The notes under the pieces were generated by a model. The model was not told the DNA's origin and searched no databases. It saw only the letters and a list, made by a program, of their open reading frames with translations. Made by a program: the position numbers and the translations under genes. Below, in pieces: positions 54,855 through 63,630 of a stretch of 64,000 bases of DNA. How positions within the stretch are numbered: the first letter of the stretch is position 1; every line of letters begins with the position of its first letter. The stretch lies in NCBI GenBank assembly GCA_944320795.1, contig CALUIU010000003.1:62001-126000 (forward strand). Reading direction: 5' to 3'. The stretch comes from Candidatus Paraprevotella stercoravium. GTDB taxonomy: Bacteria; Bacteroidota; Bacteroidia; Bacteroidales; Bacteroidaceae.

Positions 54855-54928
54855 TGGACCAGCCAGGGCTTGAACCTGGGACCTCCAGATTATGAGTCTG
54901 TTGCTCTAACCAACTGAGCTACAAGTCC
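54855..54928 (-). tRNA. tRNA with anticodon CAT (elongator Met or Ile2)
   Basis: The minus strand folds as a cloverleaf: acceptor GGACTTG with CTGGTCC (one T-T mismatch), D arm GCTC/GAGC, anticodon loop CTCATAA giving CAT, and T arm CCAGG/CCTGG with TTCAAGC. G1-C72 pairing excludes initiator Met. Elongator Met and lysidine-modified Ile2 cannot be separated here. The 3' CCA is not encoded. A full consensus promoter lies upstream and a terminator downstream. Confidence 0.93.
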
Positions 54929-54954
54929 AAAGGAATATTTCCTTTTTGTGTCCG

Positions 54955-54986
54955 CAAAATTAATACATTCACTCGAATAAAGCAAA
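54955..54986 (-). promoter_or_regulatory. Promoter of the tRNA gene
   Basis: On the minus strand TTTG (54983-54986), a 20-base spacer and TAATTTTG (54955-54962) match the full Bacteroidetes consensus, with the tRNA 5' end about 27 bases downstream. Confidence 0.75.
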
Positions 54987-54996
54987 TAAAAATTAG

Positions 54997-55004
54997 TAAT
55001 TTTG
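54997..55004 (+). promoter_or_regulatory. -7 element of the HAD-ribF-CPBP operon
   Basis: TAATTTTG is an exact TAnnTTTG match 24 bases before the ATG at 55029, divergent from the tRNA promoter. No good -33 element was seen. Confidence 0.5.
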
Positions 55005-55028
55005 CATCATCATTCCTAAATATTTTTG

Positions 55029-55661
55029 ATGGATAATCTTATGGATAAAAAAATAAGAAACCTGATCTTCGATTTTGGCGGAGTACTGGTAGATTTGGAT
55101 AAACAACAGACAATCAAGTCTTTCTCAGAGTTGGGTATTGATGTGCAGGAGCATATTCGTGATTATGTGCAGGGGGGACCGTTTGCTTTGCTTGAAAGCG
55201 GTGCCGCAACTCCTCAGGAATTTCTGGACACCTTGCGCCAGATGAGTTCCTATAATGAAAAGCCTACAGACGAACAGATTGCCGAAGCCTGGAACCGGAT
55301 GCTGGTGCGCATTCCCGAGCGTCGTCTGCGAGCACTGAAACAGTTGCGGGAACATTATCGTATCTTCCTATTGAGTAATACGAATCTCATTCATTGGGAG
55401 TATTCCGCCCGACACTTGTTTACGGTGCAGGGAGGTTGTGCCGAGGATTATTTTGATCATATCTATCTGTCGTGTGACCTGAAACTGTTAAAGCCCGGAA
55501 AAGAGATTTTTCAGGAAGTATTGCGCCGGGAGCACATCGTGGCCTCGGAAACATTGTTTATCGATGATTCGGCTGCGAACTGTGCTGCTGCCTCGGCTTT
55601 GGGTATACAGACCTATTGCCCGGCCGAAGCTGACGACTGGTTGCCATTATTTATTTCCTAA
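55029..55661 (+). CDS. HAD superfamily (subfamily IA) hydrolase
   Basis: This 210-residue cytosolic phosphatase-like protein has the HAD motifs IFDFGGVLVDLD (nucleophile region), LLSNTN (motif 2), a Lys in LKPGKEIF (motif 3) and FIDDSAAN (motif 4). It resembles small-molecule phosphatases of the YihX type; the substrate is unknown. A second in-frame ATG at 55041 is possible. It is ten bases upstream of ribF and probably in the same operon. Confidence 0.85.
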   Translation: MDNLMDKKIRNLIFDFGGVLVDLDKQQTIKSFSELGIDVQEHIRDYVQGGPFALLESGAATPQEFLDTLRQMSSYNEKPTDEQIAEAWNRMLVRIPERRLRALKQLREHYRIFLLSNTNLIHWEYSARHLFTVQGGCAEDYFDHIYLSCDLKLLKPGKEIFQEVLRREHIVASETLFIDDSAANCAAASALGIQTYCPAEADDWLPLFIS

Positions 55662-55670
55662 TCTTAGAAT

Positions 55671-56600
55671 ATGAAGATTATTACTTCTATAGAGCAGCAT
55701 GACTTTCGCCCTTCAGTGGCTACAATCGGATTTTTCGACGGGATGCACTGCGGACACCGTTTTTTGGTGCATCAGGTTACAACTTTGGCTCAGGAGAGGG
55801 GACTTGAATCGCTGTTGATCTCTTTCGACCGCCATCCCCGTCAGGTGATGCAGGCCGATTATCGTCCGCAATTGCTTTCTCCTTTTCGGGAGAAGTGTCT
55901 TTTGCTGGAACAGTCGGAAGCGGATCATGCCGTATTGTTGCATTTTGATTTGGCGATGTCCTCCCTTTCGGCTTATGAGTTTATGCGCGATGTGTTGCTG
56001 AAACAGCTTCATGTGCGTGTGTTGCTGATCGGGTATGACCATCATTTCGGGCATGGGGCCTGTGATACTTTTGAGGATTATGTTCGTTACGGCCAGGAAT
56101 TGGGTATTGAGGTGGTACAGTCCTGTGAATATCAGAATCAGGGATTGCATGTCAGTTCTTCGGCCATACGCAAGGCGCTTCTTTCCGGTGATCTGGATTT
56201 TGCGACACAAGCGCTGCAACGCTATTATTCGTTGTGTGGTACGGTAGTACATGGCTTTCATATCGGCTCTGCATTAGGTTTTCCTACTGCGAATGTATCA
56301 GTCGATTCGGAAGAAAAGCTGATTCCTGCCGATGGCGTGTATGCCGTATGGGTAGACTTGTCTGATGGAAGTTCTTATCCCGGTATGTTGAATATCGGAA
56401 ATCGCCCGACGATGGACAATGGAACGCAAACGACCATAGAGGTGCATCTTTTGGCTTTCTCCGGAAGCTTGTATGGACAGCAGCTTACGGTACGCTTCGT
56501 GAAATATCTGCGTTCGGAACAACGATTTGCAAATAAGGGCGAATTGGTGACGCAGTTGCAGAAAGACCGTATTCAAGTGGAACAATTATTAAAACGATAA
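55671..56600 (+). CDS. ribF: Bifunctional riboflavin kinase/FAD synthetase
   Basis: This 309-residue cytosolic enzyme converts riboflavin to FMN and then FAD. The N-terminal FAD-synthetase domain has TIGFFDGMHCGH (ATP-binding HxGH-type) and GYDHHFGHG, and the C-terminal flavokinase domain has GFPTANV, DGVYAVWV and NIGNRPT. It lies between a HAD phosphatase and a CPBP protease gene with short gaps. Confidence 0.95.
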   Translation: MKIITSIEQHDFRPSVATIGFFDGMHCGHRFLVHQVTTLAQERGLESLLISFDRHPRQVMQADYRPQLLSPFREKCLLLEQSEADHAVLLHFDLAMSSLSAYEFMRDVLLKQLHVRVLLIGYDHHFGHGACDTFEDYVRYGQELGIEVVQSCEYQNQGLHVSSSAIRKALLSGDLDFATQALQRYYSLCGTVVHGFHIGSALGFPTANVSVDSEEKLIPADGVYAVWVDLSDGSSYPGMLNIGNRPTMDNGTQTTIEVHLLAFSGSLYGQQLTVRFVKYLRSEQRFANKGELVTQLQKDRIQVEQLLKR

Positions 56601-56604
56601 CGAT

Positions 56605-57387
56605 ATGCGTATGTGGTGGCGATTGTTGGGAATGGTGGTTCTGTTCTTGGGAACCCAGTTGCTTGTTTCTGTTTTCGGGACAGTAGTCTGTTCCTTCTTG
56701 CAGATAGATCCGCAAGGTATTGATGTGCTGGCGACGCTTCTTTTGTTGAGCAATTTGTTGGTCGCTGTGTTTCTTTTCGGATGCCGGATTTTACCCTTCA
56801 AGGAAACCTTCCGCCGTTATTCCTGGAATATGAAGGAGACGGCCTTTCTGGTGGGATTGACGCTGTTGGCGATTATTCCGGTTAACGGGCTTACCGAACT
56901 GCTTCGCTTGCCGGATATCATGCAAACTTCTTTTGCCGGACTGATGGCTAATCCATTGGGAATTCTGAATATTGTGGTATTGGGCCCGCTGGTTGAGGAA
57001 CTGATTTTCCGTAAAGGTATGCTGGATATTTTGCGAAAGGGAAATTATTTTCCGATATGGGCTATTGTGATTTCATCGGTGACTTTCGGTGTGATTCATG
57101 GCAATCCGGCCCAGATTCCCGGTGCATTCCTGTTTGGTCTGTTGCTCGGATGGATTTACTGGCGTACGAACAGTGTATGGACTGTTTGGTTACTCCATGC
57201 CTTGAATAATTTGATAGGAGTACTTACCTTTACCATTTGGGGAGAGGACCAGAAACTGATGGACCTGTTCGGTCCGTGGGGATTAGGCGCTTTGATACTT
57301 TGTTTCTCAGTTGTCTTTTTCGGATTGGCTTTGTCCTATCGAAAAGCCTTTAAAAGTAAGGTGCCGATTTCTTTTAGTGAAGAATAA
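56605..57387 (+). CDS. CPBP-family intramembrane metalloprotease
   Basis: This 260-residue protein has about seven hydrophobic segments and the CPBP (Abi/CAAX-like) motifs EELIFRKG, FGVIHGN and LLHALNN, which provide the Glu, His and Asn of the metal site. It starts four bases after ribF. Roles in this family range from prenyl-protein processing to bacteriocin immunity; no partner is visible here. Confidence 0.88.
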   Translation: MRMWWRLLGMVVLFLGTQLLVSVFGTVVCSFLQIDPQGIDVLATLLLLSNLLVAVFLFGCRILPFKETFRRYSWNMKETAFLVGLTLLAIIPVNGLTELLRLPDIMQTSFAGLMANPLGILNIVVLGPLVEELIFRKGMLDILRKGNYFPIWAIVISSVTFGVIHGNPAQIPGAFLFGLLLGWIYWRTNSVWTVWLLHALNNLIGVLTFTIWGEDQKLMDLFGPWGLGALILCFSVVFFGLALSYRKAFKSKVPISFSEE

Positions 57388-57416
57388 AAGAATCTTTTTT
57401 TGAAGAGAAGAGTATA

Positions 57417-57462
57417 AAAGGCTCTGCCATGGCTTCTGGTTACGAAGTCTGACAGAGCCTTT
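57417..57462 (+). terminator. Intrinsic terminator after the CPBP gene
   Basis: A 10-base perfect stem (57417-57426 with 57453-57462) begins with AAA and ends with TTT and holds a further small stem in its loop. It ends the HAD-ribF-CPBP run. Confidence 0.8.
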
Positions 57463-57551
57463 AGATTTTTTGAAGGGATTTTAAAATGCGATTCATAGAA
57501 GATTGGATTTTATTTGAAATTTACATCGAATTGAAGGTGAAGTAGGGGGAT

Positions 57552-57593
57552 TAAAAAAACAGAGCTGCCCAACAATGTTTTGAGCAGCTCTGT
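57552..57593 (-). terminator. Intrinsic terminator of the beta-galactosidase gene
   Basis: A 10-base perfect stem (57560-57569 with 57584-57593) is followed on the minus strand by seven T. It lies 18 bases past the beta-galactosidase stop. Confidence 0.88.
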
Positions 57594-57611
57594 AAATATA
57601 TTCAATGACTA

Positions 57612-60600
57612 TTATTCAGCCAATACACCCATTTCGGCACCAGAAGCAAAATCCTGACCGTTCTGAGAACTCAATGCTGTGAAGCGTACGTAGCGTGCCT
57701 TAACCGGCTTGCTGAACATCACGCGCTTCTCTTTGGCATTGTTTTCGAAAGAACCCTTCACCAGAACATCACCCCAAGTCTTACCGTCGTTGCTTACCTG
57801 AATCTGGTAGTCCTTAATGTTTCCGTTCGGACCATTCTGACGAGGCAGGTAAGTAAATCCTTTCAGAGTTTTCACTTCACCGCAATCCAAGTCAACCCAG
57901 TGTGGATATTTAGCAACGGTTACTGAGTACATGGTATGCCAAATAGTGTTCGGATCGTTATCTACCAAGTGACCTGGATCACCTTCACCACTTTCCACGC
58001 TACTTGCATACATCACTTCAACCGGTACTGTCTCGATCTTCTCGAAAGTCATGGTGGTCTTCAGCTTGTCGTTGCTCTTTTCCCAAACGGTGATGGTTCC
58101 ACCGTTACGCATATTGATTGGTTCGCTGTAAGTCTGTACCTTCTTGTTTCCGTTCAATGTGTAGCAGATTACGGCATCCTTCTTTTCGGTAGAGATGGTT
58201 ACCTTACCGGCACGGTCACGGGCAACGCCCAATGGCATATCACCGGCAGCAGAAACCTTGGCACGTTCGCTCATGTCATAGCTCTTCTGAACCGGACGGA
58301 TGATGAAGCCCATAGAATGATTGCCTGCCTTGATGCGGTCTTCTTCCAACGGACCACCCTGGCCACAGCTGTTACCTCCCAGACCCATTACTTTCAAATC
58401 CAGATGCAGATAGTTTCCGTCTGACTTAGGCAACTGATAAGGATGAGGAGCCTCTACCATCTGCATAGCCGACCATGGCAAAGCAGAAGCTGAGAAGGTG
58501 GTGGTAGAGATGAATTGAGCACCGTTTCCGGCCTCGTCTGTCAGTGCACACCAGCGTACATCTTCACGGTTACCCATTGACTGCGGTTTCGGGAAGTGAA
58601 CGAACTGATCCTGTACGGTGCTGTTATACAGCTGTACGAAGGCGCCGTTCATACGGTCGTTATAGTTGTTCTGTGGACCACGTCCATAGTAAGTATAGTT
58701 CTTCAGATCTGAAGGGGTCTTCATGACATAGCCCAAACGAGGCAAGTTGAGTCCCGGTTCATTTGAGTTGATGTTTGCCTCCAGTTCGATAGAGCCGTCC
58801 GGATAAACGGTCCAGATCTGGTTGGTGGTAAACTTGAAGTCGTCCGGACCGAAATCTTTGCTCTTGGTAATTTCGTATTTACCGGAGCTGATACCCAAAT
58901 CGCGGATATTCTGTCCGTATGGAGCCTGTGACTCAACAGTATAAGCCAATACAACTGTACCGTCTTCCTTAGTGTATACCTTAGAATCGAGCACTTTGTG
59001 CTGCAAGTTATTCAGACCCTTGGCGAACCACTGGTGGTATGCCCAGTTGTCGTTGTCCACCATAGCGCGGAAGGCATCCAGTTTCGGACCGTTACCGTCT
59101 GCAAAAATCACCTTGTTGCCATATTGCAGACTGTTGATGGTACCGGTAGTGTTGTTGAATACAACAGAGAAGCCATTACCCTTTATTAAATTCTTTTCTT
59201 TGGTCTGTGACAGAGTCGGCTTGTCACCCTTTGCACTCTCCTTGATGCTGGCGAACTGAGCGGCGCTCTTCACCGGAAGCTGCTCTTCCATCTGTACATA
59301 TCCCTTCTTGGCCCAAGGCATATCCTTAGCCAGCAAGAACTGTACTTTTACGAAATATTCGCTGTTGGCATCCAATGAGTTGTAGTCGAACGGAATGGTG
59401 TAATTACCCTTTTCACGTGGACCCAGAATGTTGCGTGGACCCTTGAAAGCGTTGCTTTCCTGAATCTTCTTTCCGTCTTTCCACAAAGACCATACCATTT
59501 CTACATCGGTCATCGGCTCGAAGTAGTTCTTGTTGAATACCTCGATCTGTCCTTTGGTGATGTCTACGGCCTTAACACCTACATTCTGGTATACCTTCTT
59601 CACCTCAAAGTATTCAGGTTTCGGTTTGTGTCCCGGGAAGAGGATACCGTTCATACAGAACATACCGTCGTTTGGCTTATCGCCGAAGTCACCTCCGTAG
59701 GCCAGATATTTCTCGCCGGTAGTCTTGTCGTAGTTATAGAGTGACTGATCGACCCAGTCCCAGATAGCGGCACCACAGAAGAAGTTGGTTGACTCCATTG
59801 CTTCCCAATAGTCTTCCAGATTACCTCCGGCATTACCCATTGAGTGAGCATACTCAGAGATGTGGAACGGATATTTCATGTTGTATTTACCCTTAACGGC
59901 CTCGCGTGTCCAGGCGATAGACGGATACTGGTTGGAACCCATATCCACGATATCGTTGTTGCGCTCGTACTGAACCGGACGACTCAGGTCAAATTCCTTG
60001 ATGGCATTGTAGGCTGCCTTGAAGTTGTCACCCGGGCCACCCTCGTTACCCAAAGACCAGATCACGATAGAAGGATGGTTCACATGAGCGTGTACCAACT
60101 CCATAACGCGGGCTACGTGAGCGTCCTTGAATTCCGGAACGTGAGAAAGAGATGCGTCGCCGTAGTAGTATTCATGACTTTCCAAGTTCGCTTCGTCTTC
60201 CAGATAGATTCCATATTTGTCGCACAGATAGTACCAGTAAGGATCGCAAGAGTAGTGAGAGTTACGGACGTGGTTGATGTTACCGCGCTTCATGATCATA
60301 ATCTCTTCTTCCATCTGCTCGTGCGTGATGCTGTTACCGCTGTTCGGATTGATTTCCTGACGGTTCACACCCTTCAGTTTTACCGGCTTGTTGTTTACGT
60401 AGAAATAACGTCCGGCCAATCCGAATTCATCGTCCTCTGCCTTAGTATCCTTGATTTCTACTTTGCATACACCGAAATAAGAAGAAACGACGTCTACAGT
60501 CTTTCCTTTCTTGTCCTTCAGTTCAACAACTAAAGTATAGCGGTTAGGCTGCTCGGCTGACCACAGTTTGGCATTTTCAATATTGAACTTGGTGCTGATG

Positions 60601-61634
60601 GCCTTGTTGTCGTCTTTTTCCAAAGTGAAGCTTTCTGAAGCAACAGGCTGGCCCACCTGGCCTACGATGTCGTCAGAGTAGAGCTTGTTCTCGTAAACGC
60701 TGTAGTTCAGAGTATATCCTTTTGCAGCTTTCTTGCCTAAATTGCGCAGTTTGGCATTTACCTCTACAGAAGCTCCGTTTGCAGTCAGGTCGGTATTGAT
60801 CTTCATGTCACGGACCTCAACCTTTGCGGTAGAAGTCAGATAAGTGTCACGGAAGATACCCGGCAGACGGAACATATCCTGTGCCTCAAGGAAAGAACCG
60901 TCGGAGTTACGATATACTTCTACTGCCACTACGTTCTCACCCTTAACCAGATAGTCGGTGATGTTGAAGGTAGCCGTATTTCTTGAGTTCTTTGAGAAAC
61001 CTACATACTTACCGTTGATCCACAGGTAGAAGAAAGAGTTCACACCATCGAAGTTGATATATACTTCGCGGTCTTTCCAATCTTCTGATACGGTGAAAGT
61101 ACGGCGGTAAGAACCGACTTCATTACGATATTTGTAAGTGGTCCAGTCCTTGTTCGGTTCACGCATCACACCACCTTTCCAGTCGCCTACAGCTACGGTA
61201 TGCTTGAAAATAACCGGCTGGTTACAGTAGATGGGCACACCATATTTTAGAGAGCCGTCTTTCTGGATACCAACAACATTCCAGCAAGAAGGAACCTTGA
61301 TGTCGTCCCAATCCTCAGCATCGAATTTGGCTTCATAGAAGTTTTTCGGGCGTTCGCCCGGGTTTGGAGCCCAATGGAATTTCCAGGTACCGTTCAGGTC
61401 CTGCCAGTATTTGCTGGCTTCGGGATGTACCTTTTTGGCGCTTTCCACGTCACCGAAAGAGAAGAAGTAGGCACGTGGCTGTTCCTTGTTTAAGGATAAT
61501 TTTTCCGGGGCTTCCCATTCCGTACCCACCGGCTGTGACTCTATGCCATACAGAAAGCCATTTAAAGGCTGTTGTGCATTGGCCGACCCTAAGGTCATGC
61601 AGCATAGAATGAAACTAAAGGTAATTTTTCTCAT
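57612..61634 (-). CDS. Exported GH2 beta-galactosidase with C-terminal discoidin-like domain
   Basis: This 1340-residue enzyme has a signal peptide (ending SANAQ) and a full LacZ-type GH2 core. The acid/base is Glu531 in WSLGNEGG and the nucleophile Glu594 in HISEYAHSMGN. The beta-galactosidase small-chain region follows, then a chitobiase-like strand domain (about 1130-1190) and an F5/8 type C, CBM32-like domain (about 1200-1335) that may bind glycan. The export signal and extra domains separate it from E. coli LacZ (about 1024 residues). Substrate is a beta-galactoside; host or plant glycans are possible. No SusC/SusD or regulator is adjacent. Confidence 0.92.
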   Translation of the reverse strand: MRKITFSFILCCMTLGSANAQQPLNGFLYGIESQPVGTEWEAPEKLSLNKEQPRAYFFSFGDVESAKKVHPEASKYWQDLNGTWKFHWAPNPGERPKNFYEAKFDAEDWDDIKVPSCWNVVGIQKDGSLKYGVPIYCNQPVIFKHTVAVGDWKGGVMREPNKDWTTYKYRNEVGSYRRTFTVSEDWKDREVYINFDGVNSFFYLWINGKYVGFSKNSRNTATFNITDYLVKGENVVAVEVYRNSDGSFLEAQDMFRLPGIFRDTYLTSTAKVEVRDMKINTDLTANGASVEVNAKLRNLGKKAAKGYTLNYSVYENKLYSDDIVGQVGQPVASESFTLEKDDNKAISTKFNIENAKLWSAEQPNRYTLVVELKDKKGKTVDVVSSYFGVCKVEIKDTKAEDDEFGLAGRYFYVNNKPVKLKGVNRQEINPNSGNSITHEQMEEEIMIMKRGNINHVRNSHYSCDPYWYYLCDKYGIYLEDEANLESHEYYYGDASLSHVPEFKDAHVARVMELVHAHVNHPSIVIWSLGNEGGPGDNFKAAYNAIKEFDLSRPVQYERNNDIVDMGSNQYPSIAWTREAVKGKYNMKYPFHISEYAHSMGNAGGNLEDYWEAMESTNFFCGAAIWDWVDQSLYNYDKTTGEKYLAYGGDFGDKPNDGMFCMNGILFPGHKPKPEYFEVKKVYQNVGVKAVDITKGQIEVFNKNYFEPMTDVEMVWSLWKDGKKIQESNAFKGPRNILGPREKGNYTIPFDYNSLDANSEYFVKVQFLLAKDMPWAKKGYVQMEEQLPVKSAAQFASIKESAKGDKPTLSQTKEKNLIKGNGFSVVFNNTTGTINSLQYGNKVIFADGNGPKLDAFRAMVDNDNWAYHQWFAKGLNNLQHKVLDSKVYTKEDGTVVLAYTVESQAPYGQNIRDLGISSGKYEITKSKDFGPDDFKFTTNQIWTVYPDGSIELEANINSNEPGLNLPRLGYVMKTPSDLKNYTYYGRGPQNNYNDRMNGAFVQLYNSTVQDQFVHFPKPQSMGNREDVRWCALTDEAGNGAQFISTTTFSASALPWSAMQMVEAPHPYQLPKSDGNYLHLDLKVMGLGGNSCGQGGPLEEDRIKAGNHSMGFIIRPVQKSYDMSERAKVSAAGDMPLGVARDRAGKVTISTEKKDAVICYTLNGNKKVQTYSEPINMRNGGTITVWEKSNDKLKTTMTFEKIETVPVEVMYASSVESGEGDPGHLVDNDPNTIWHTMYSVTVAKYPHWVDLDCGEVKTLKGFTYLPRQNGPNGNIKDYQIQVSNDGKTWGDVLVKGSFENNAKEKRVMFSKPVKARYVRFTALSSQNGQDFASGAEMGVLAE

Positions 61635-61710
61635 AGATATAAATGATTATTAATATTAGTTTCTGATAGGATAAAAGAGTATTTGTTTGGAAAAACTGTT
61701 TCACATGCTA

Positions 61711-61741
61711 CAAAGATAGTAATAAAAATACGATTCTCAAT
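61711..61741 (-). promoter_or_regulatory. Promoter of the beta-galactosidase gene
   Basis: On the minus strand ATTG (61738-61741), a 19-base spacer and TATCTTTG (61711-61718) match the Bacteroidetes consensus. The leader would be about 70 bases long. Confidence 0.65.
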
Positions 61742-62019
61742 CTTTTAGCCTTAAAATTAAGGATTGAAATAGGATTGTAATATATGCTGTCGGAAGGTAA
61801 GAAAATAGTATCAGGTATTTATCTGGAATGCTGTCGGTGAAATCTTTTATTCAGTCCTTCTTTGGAGATTTAGAGAAAAAAGAAAGGATTGCCTTCCCGG
61901 CAACCCTTTCTCACGTTAGTATGTTATGAAAAAATTGAGAGATTGAAACTTCACAGTTTCGTGATTGTTTTATTAAGCACTAACTTGTTTTAATATATAA
62001 AGCAAAAATTATTTCGTTT
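61742..62019. other. Intergenic region between the sigma operon and the beta-galactosidase gene
   Basis: Together with the promoter and leader to its left this is about 385 bases without a gene. It holds the terminator at 61882-61910 and a small perfect hairpin (GAAACT, four bases, AGTTTC) near 61950-61965. Nothing else is supported. Confidence 0.6.
61882..61910 (-). terminator. Terminator of the sigma-DUF4252 operon
   Basis: A 12-base stem with one mismatch (61882-61893 with 61899-61910) is followed on the minus strand by a run of six T. It lies about 110 bases past the DUF4252 stop. Confidence 0.7.
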
Positions 62020-62496
62020 TTATTTGTTACCCGAGAGTATCCGGATAAAGTCATCGTCCATATCCCCGGTAAGGTTTACAATAGTAAAGGTTCCGGTTGC
62101 CGAATCTTTATTCAGCATGATCAGTTCGATGATGCAGTCTTCTTTCCTGCGTACAAAGATCTGATTGTTTCCATGTGCCGTTGACTGATGGAGCGGAATG
62201 AACCGCTGTCTGTTGTGCTTGAGCATCTTTTCGGCATGCAGAAAATATTTCGGTTTGTCTGCTCCTTGGATGATGCGTGCACTTTTCAACTTGGCAATCA
62301 ATTGCCGGGCTTCCGTTCGGCCGTTTTTTTCGCGATGCATGTCTACCAGACGTTCCATCATTTTTGGACTGATTGTCTGGCAGTGAATGGTGGTATCTTT
62401 ATTGAAGTCCATCATAAACCGCGAAGCAAAGTCTTGTGCGCTGACGGCCATACTGCTTGTTATGGTCAGAACCAGCAAAAGCATTGCCTTTTTCAT
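62020..62496 (-). CDS. DUF4252 exported protein
   Basis: This 158-residue protein has a signal peptide (to about residue 20, ending VSAQ) and the DUF4252 pattern FASRFMMDF and IVNLTGDMDDDFIRIL. The family is common in Bacteroidales beside ECF sigma factors, and its function is unknown. It is the third gene of the sigma operon, 13 bases after the membrane protein gene, and may be the periplasmic end of that signalling unit. Confidence 0.85.
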   Translation of the reverse strand: MKKAMLLLVLTITSSMAVSAQDFASRFMMDFNKDTTIHCQTISPKMMERLVDMHREKNGRTEARQLIAKLKSARIIQGADKPKYFLHAEKMLKHNRQRFIPLHQSTAHGNNQIFVRRKEDCIIELIMLNKDSATGTFTIVNLTGDMDDDFIRILSGNK

Positions 62497-62509
62497 AAAC
62501 GATACACGT

Positions 62510-63025
62510 TTACCGGTCTTTTCCTACAGTTTGGTTGCTCAGGGCTGCTGTTGAATCGCTGATGACAGAGTCATTCAATCCCCGCGCTACCATTTGTAAG
62601 GCATAGGAAACCTGATCATAAGCCACCTCAGGATCTTTATAAGTATCCTGGTAATGGTCATAGTTATATTCTTTCTGAGCGTTTTCCTGCTTGAATGAGT
62701 GCTGTGCCGCATTTCCCAGAGTAAGCAGAATCGCAATGACGGCTGCAGCCTTGAAAAGAGGGCGCAAACGTTGTGTAAAGCTGATGGTTCTCGCTTTAAC
62801 CGGTGCCTCTTCGCTTTCGATGAGTTTCAGGATTTTCTCGTCAAAATCATCGCTTAGCTTAGCCTTCTTTATCGTCTGCTCGTAAGTGAACAGAGAACGG
62901 TAGCGAAGCAGATGCGCCGGCACTTCCTTCTGTGAGAAGAAAGTACGCAAGATATCCTCTTCTTCTAGAGTCGTCTCGCAGTTCCAATAGCGCTCAAGCA
63001 GCTGTTCGATGTATTTATAATCCAT
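62510..63025 (-). CDS. Membrane protein, probable anti-sigma factor
   Basis: This 171-residue protein has an N-terminal helical region (about 1-85, LLERYWNCETTLEEEDIL), one membrane helix (about 92-108) and a periplasmic tail. The gene overlaps the sigma factor gene by 11 bases. Its layout fits a cytosolic sigma-binding domain held at the membrane. No zinc-binding His-Cys motif is present, so the anti-sigma role is inferred from position and topology. Confidence 0.65.
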   Translation of the reverse strand: MDYKYIEQLLERYWNCETTLEEEDILRTFFSQKEVPAHLLRYRSLFTYEQTIKKAKLSDDFDEKILKLIESEEAPVKARTISFTQRLRPLFKAAAVIAILLTLGNAAQHSFKQENAQKEYNYDHYQDTYKDPEVAYDQVSYALQMVARGLNDSVISDSTAALSNQTVGKDR

Positions 63026-63524
63026 ATATCTCTATCTCTAAAAATCGTTTTTTAATTTTTTGCCGGGCTCGAAACAAGTTTACTTTCACCTGTTCTTCCG
63101 TGAGCCGCAATGTCTGAGCAATTTCCTTATAACTTTTCCCTTCGATTTCCCTTTGTTCCAATACCTGCTGTTGTGCGTCGGGCAGTTCCTCGAGCAGTTG
63201 CCGCACAATGTGCAGATAGTCTTTGTTTTCCAGGGTTTCCTGTGGGGTGTGGGCACTTGCGGGATCGCTGTGGGCATCTTCCAGCCGGATGTTCTGACTG
63301 CTTAGGCGCGCGGTGCGGTCCAAAGCCAAGTTGCGGCAAATGGTCTGACAATAGGCTTCTATTGAATCCATGTTTTTCCATTCTTCCCGTTTGTGCCAGA
63401 TGCGGATAAGAGTTTCCTGCACAATGTCTTCGGCTTCTGCCGTATCCAATGTGATTCGTAAGGCCGTTCTGAAGAGTTTGTCCTTCAACGGGAGTATATC
63501 GTGCTGGAAACTGGTTTCTTTCAT
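63015..63524 (-). CDS. ECF-type RNA polymerase sigma factor
   Basis: This 169-residue sigma-70-family factor has region 2 (EAEDIVQETLIRIWHKRE) and region 4 (LPDAQQQVLEQREIEGKSYKEI, then a VKVNLFRARQKIKK helix). The start at 63524 (MKETSFQHD) is preferred over 63557, which would lie inside a 12-base perfect inverted repeat. The next two genes encode a probable anti-sigma protein and DUF4252. A possible autoregulated promoter lies just upstream. Confidence 0.9.
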   Translation of the reverse strand: MKETSFQHDILPLKDKLFRTALRITLDTAEAEDIVQETLIRIWHKREEWKNMDSIEAYCQTICRNLALDRTARLSSQNIRLEDAHSDPASAHTPQETLENKDYLHIVRQLLEELPDAQQQVLEQREIEGKSYKEIAQTLRLTEEQVKVNLFRARQKIKKRFLEIEIYGL

Positions 63525-63540
63525 CTGCTCTATAATAAAG

Positions 63541-63563
63541 ACGGGTGAGTGGCACAAAAGTTA
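63541..63563 (-). promoter_or_regulatory. Candidate autoregulated ECF promoter
   Basis: On the minus strand AAC (63561-63563) is separated by 16 bases from CGTC (63541-63544), the general spacing of ECF -35 and -10 elements. Transcription would begin about 10 bases before the ATG at 63524. This is inference from pattern only. Confidence 0.3.
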
Positions 63564-63576
63564 CACTCACCCGTCG
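63541..63576. repeat. Perfect inverted repeat upstream of the sigma gene
   Basis: Twelve-base arms (63541-63552 and 63565-63576) flank a 12-base loop. On the plus strand it is followed by eight T, so it has a terminator shape opposite to the local genes. It sits between argB and the sigma gene and may end antisense transcription, or act as an operator. Confidence 0.65.
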
Positions 63577-63630
63577 ATTTTTTTTGTATTTTGTTATAAG
63601 TCGTTTATTTTCAGAGAAATATTTTCTGAA

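Noticed and set aside
54855-54928. Initiator tRNA-Met
   Set aside because: The anticodon is CAT but positions 1 and 72 pair as G-C; an initiator has an unpaired 1-72.
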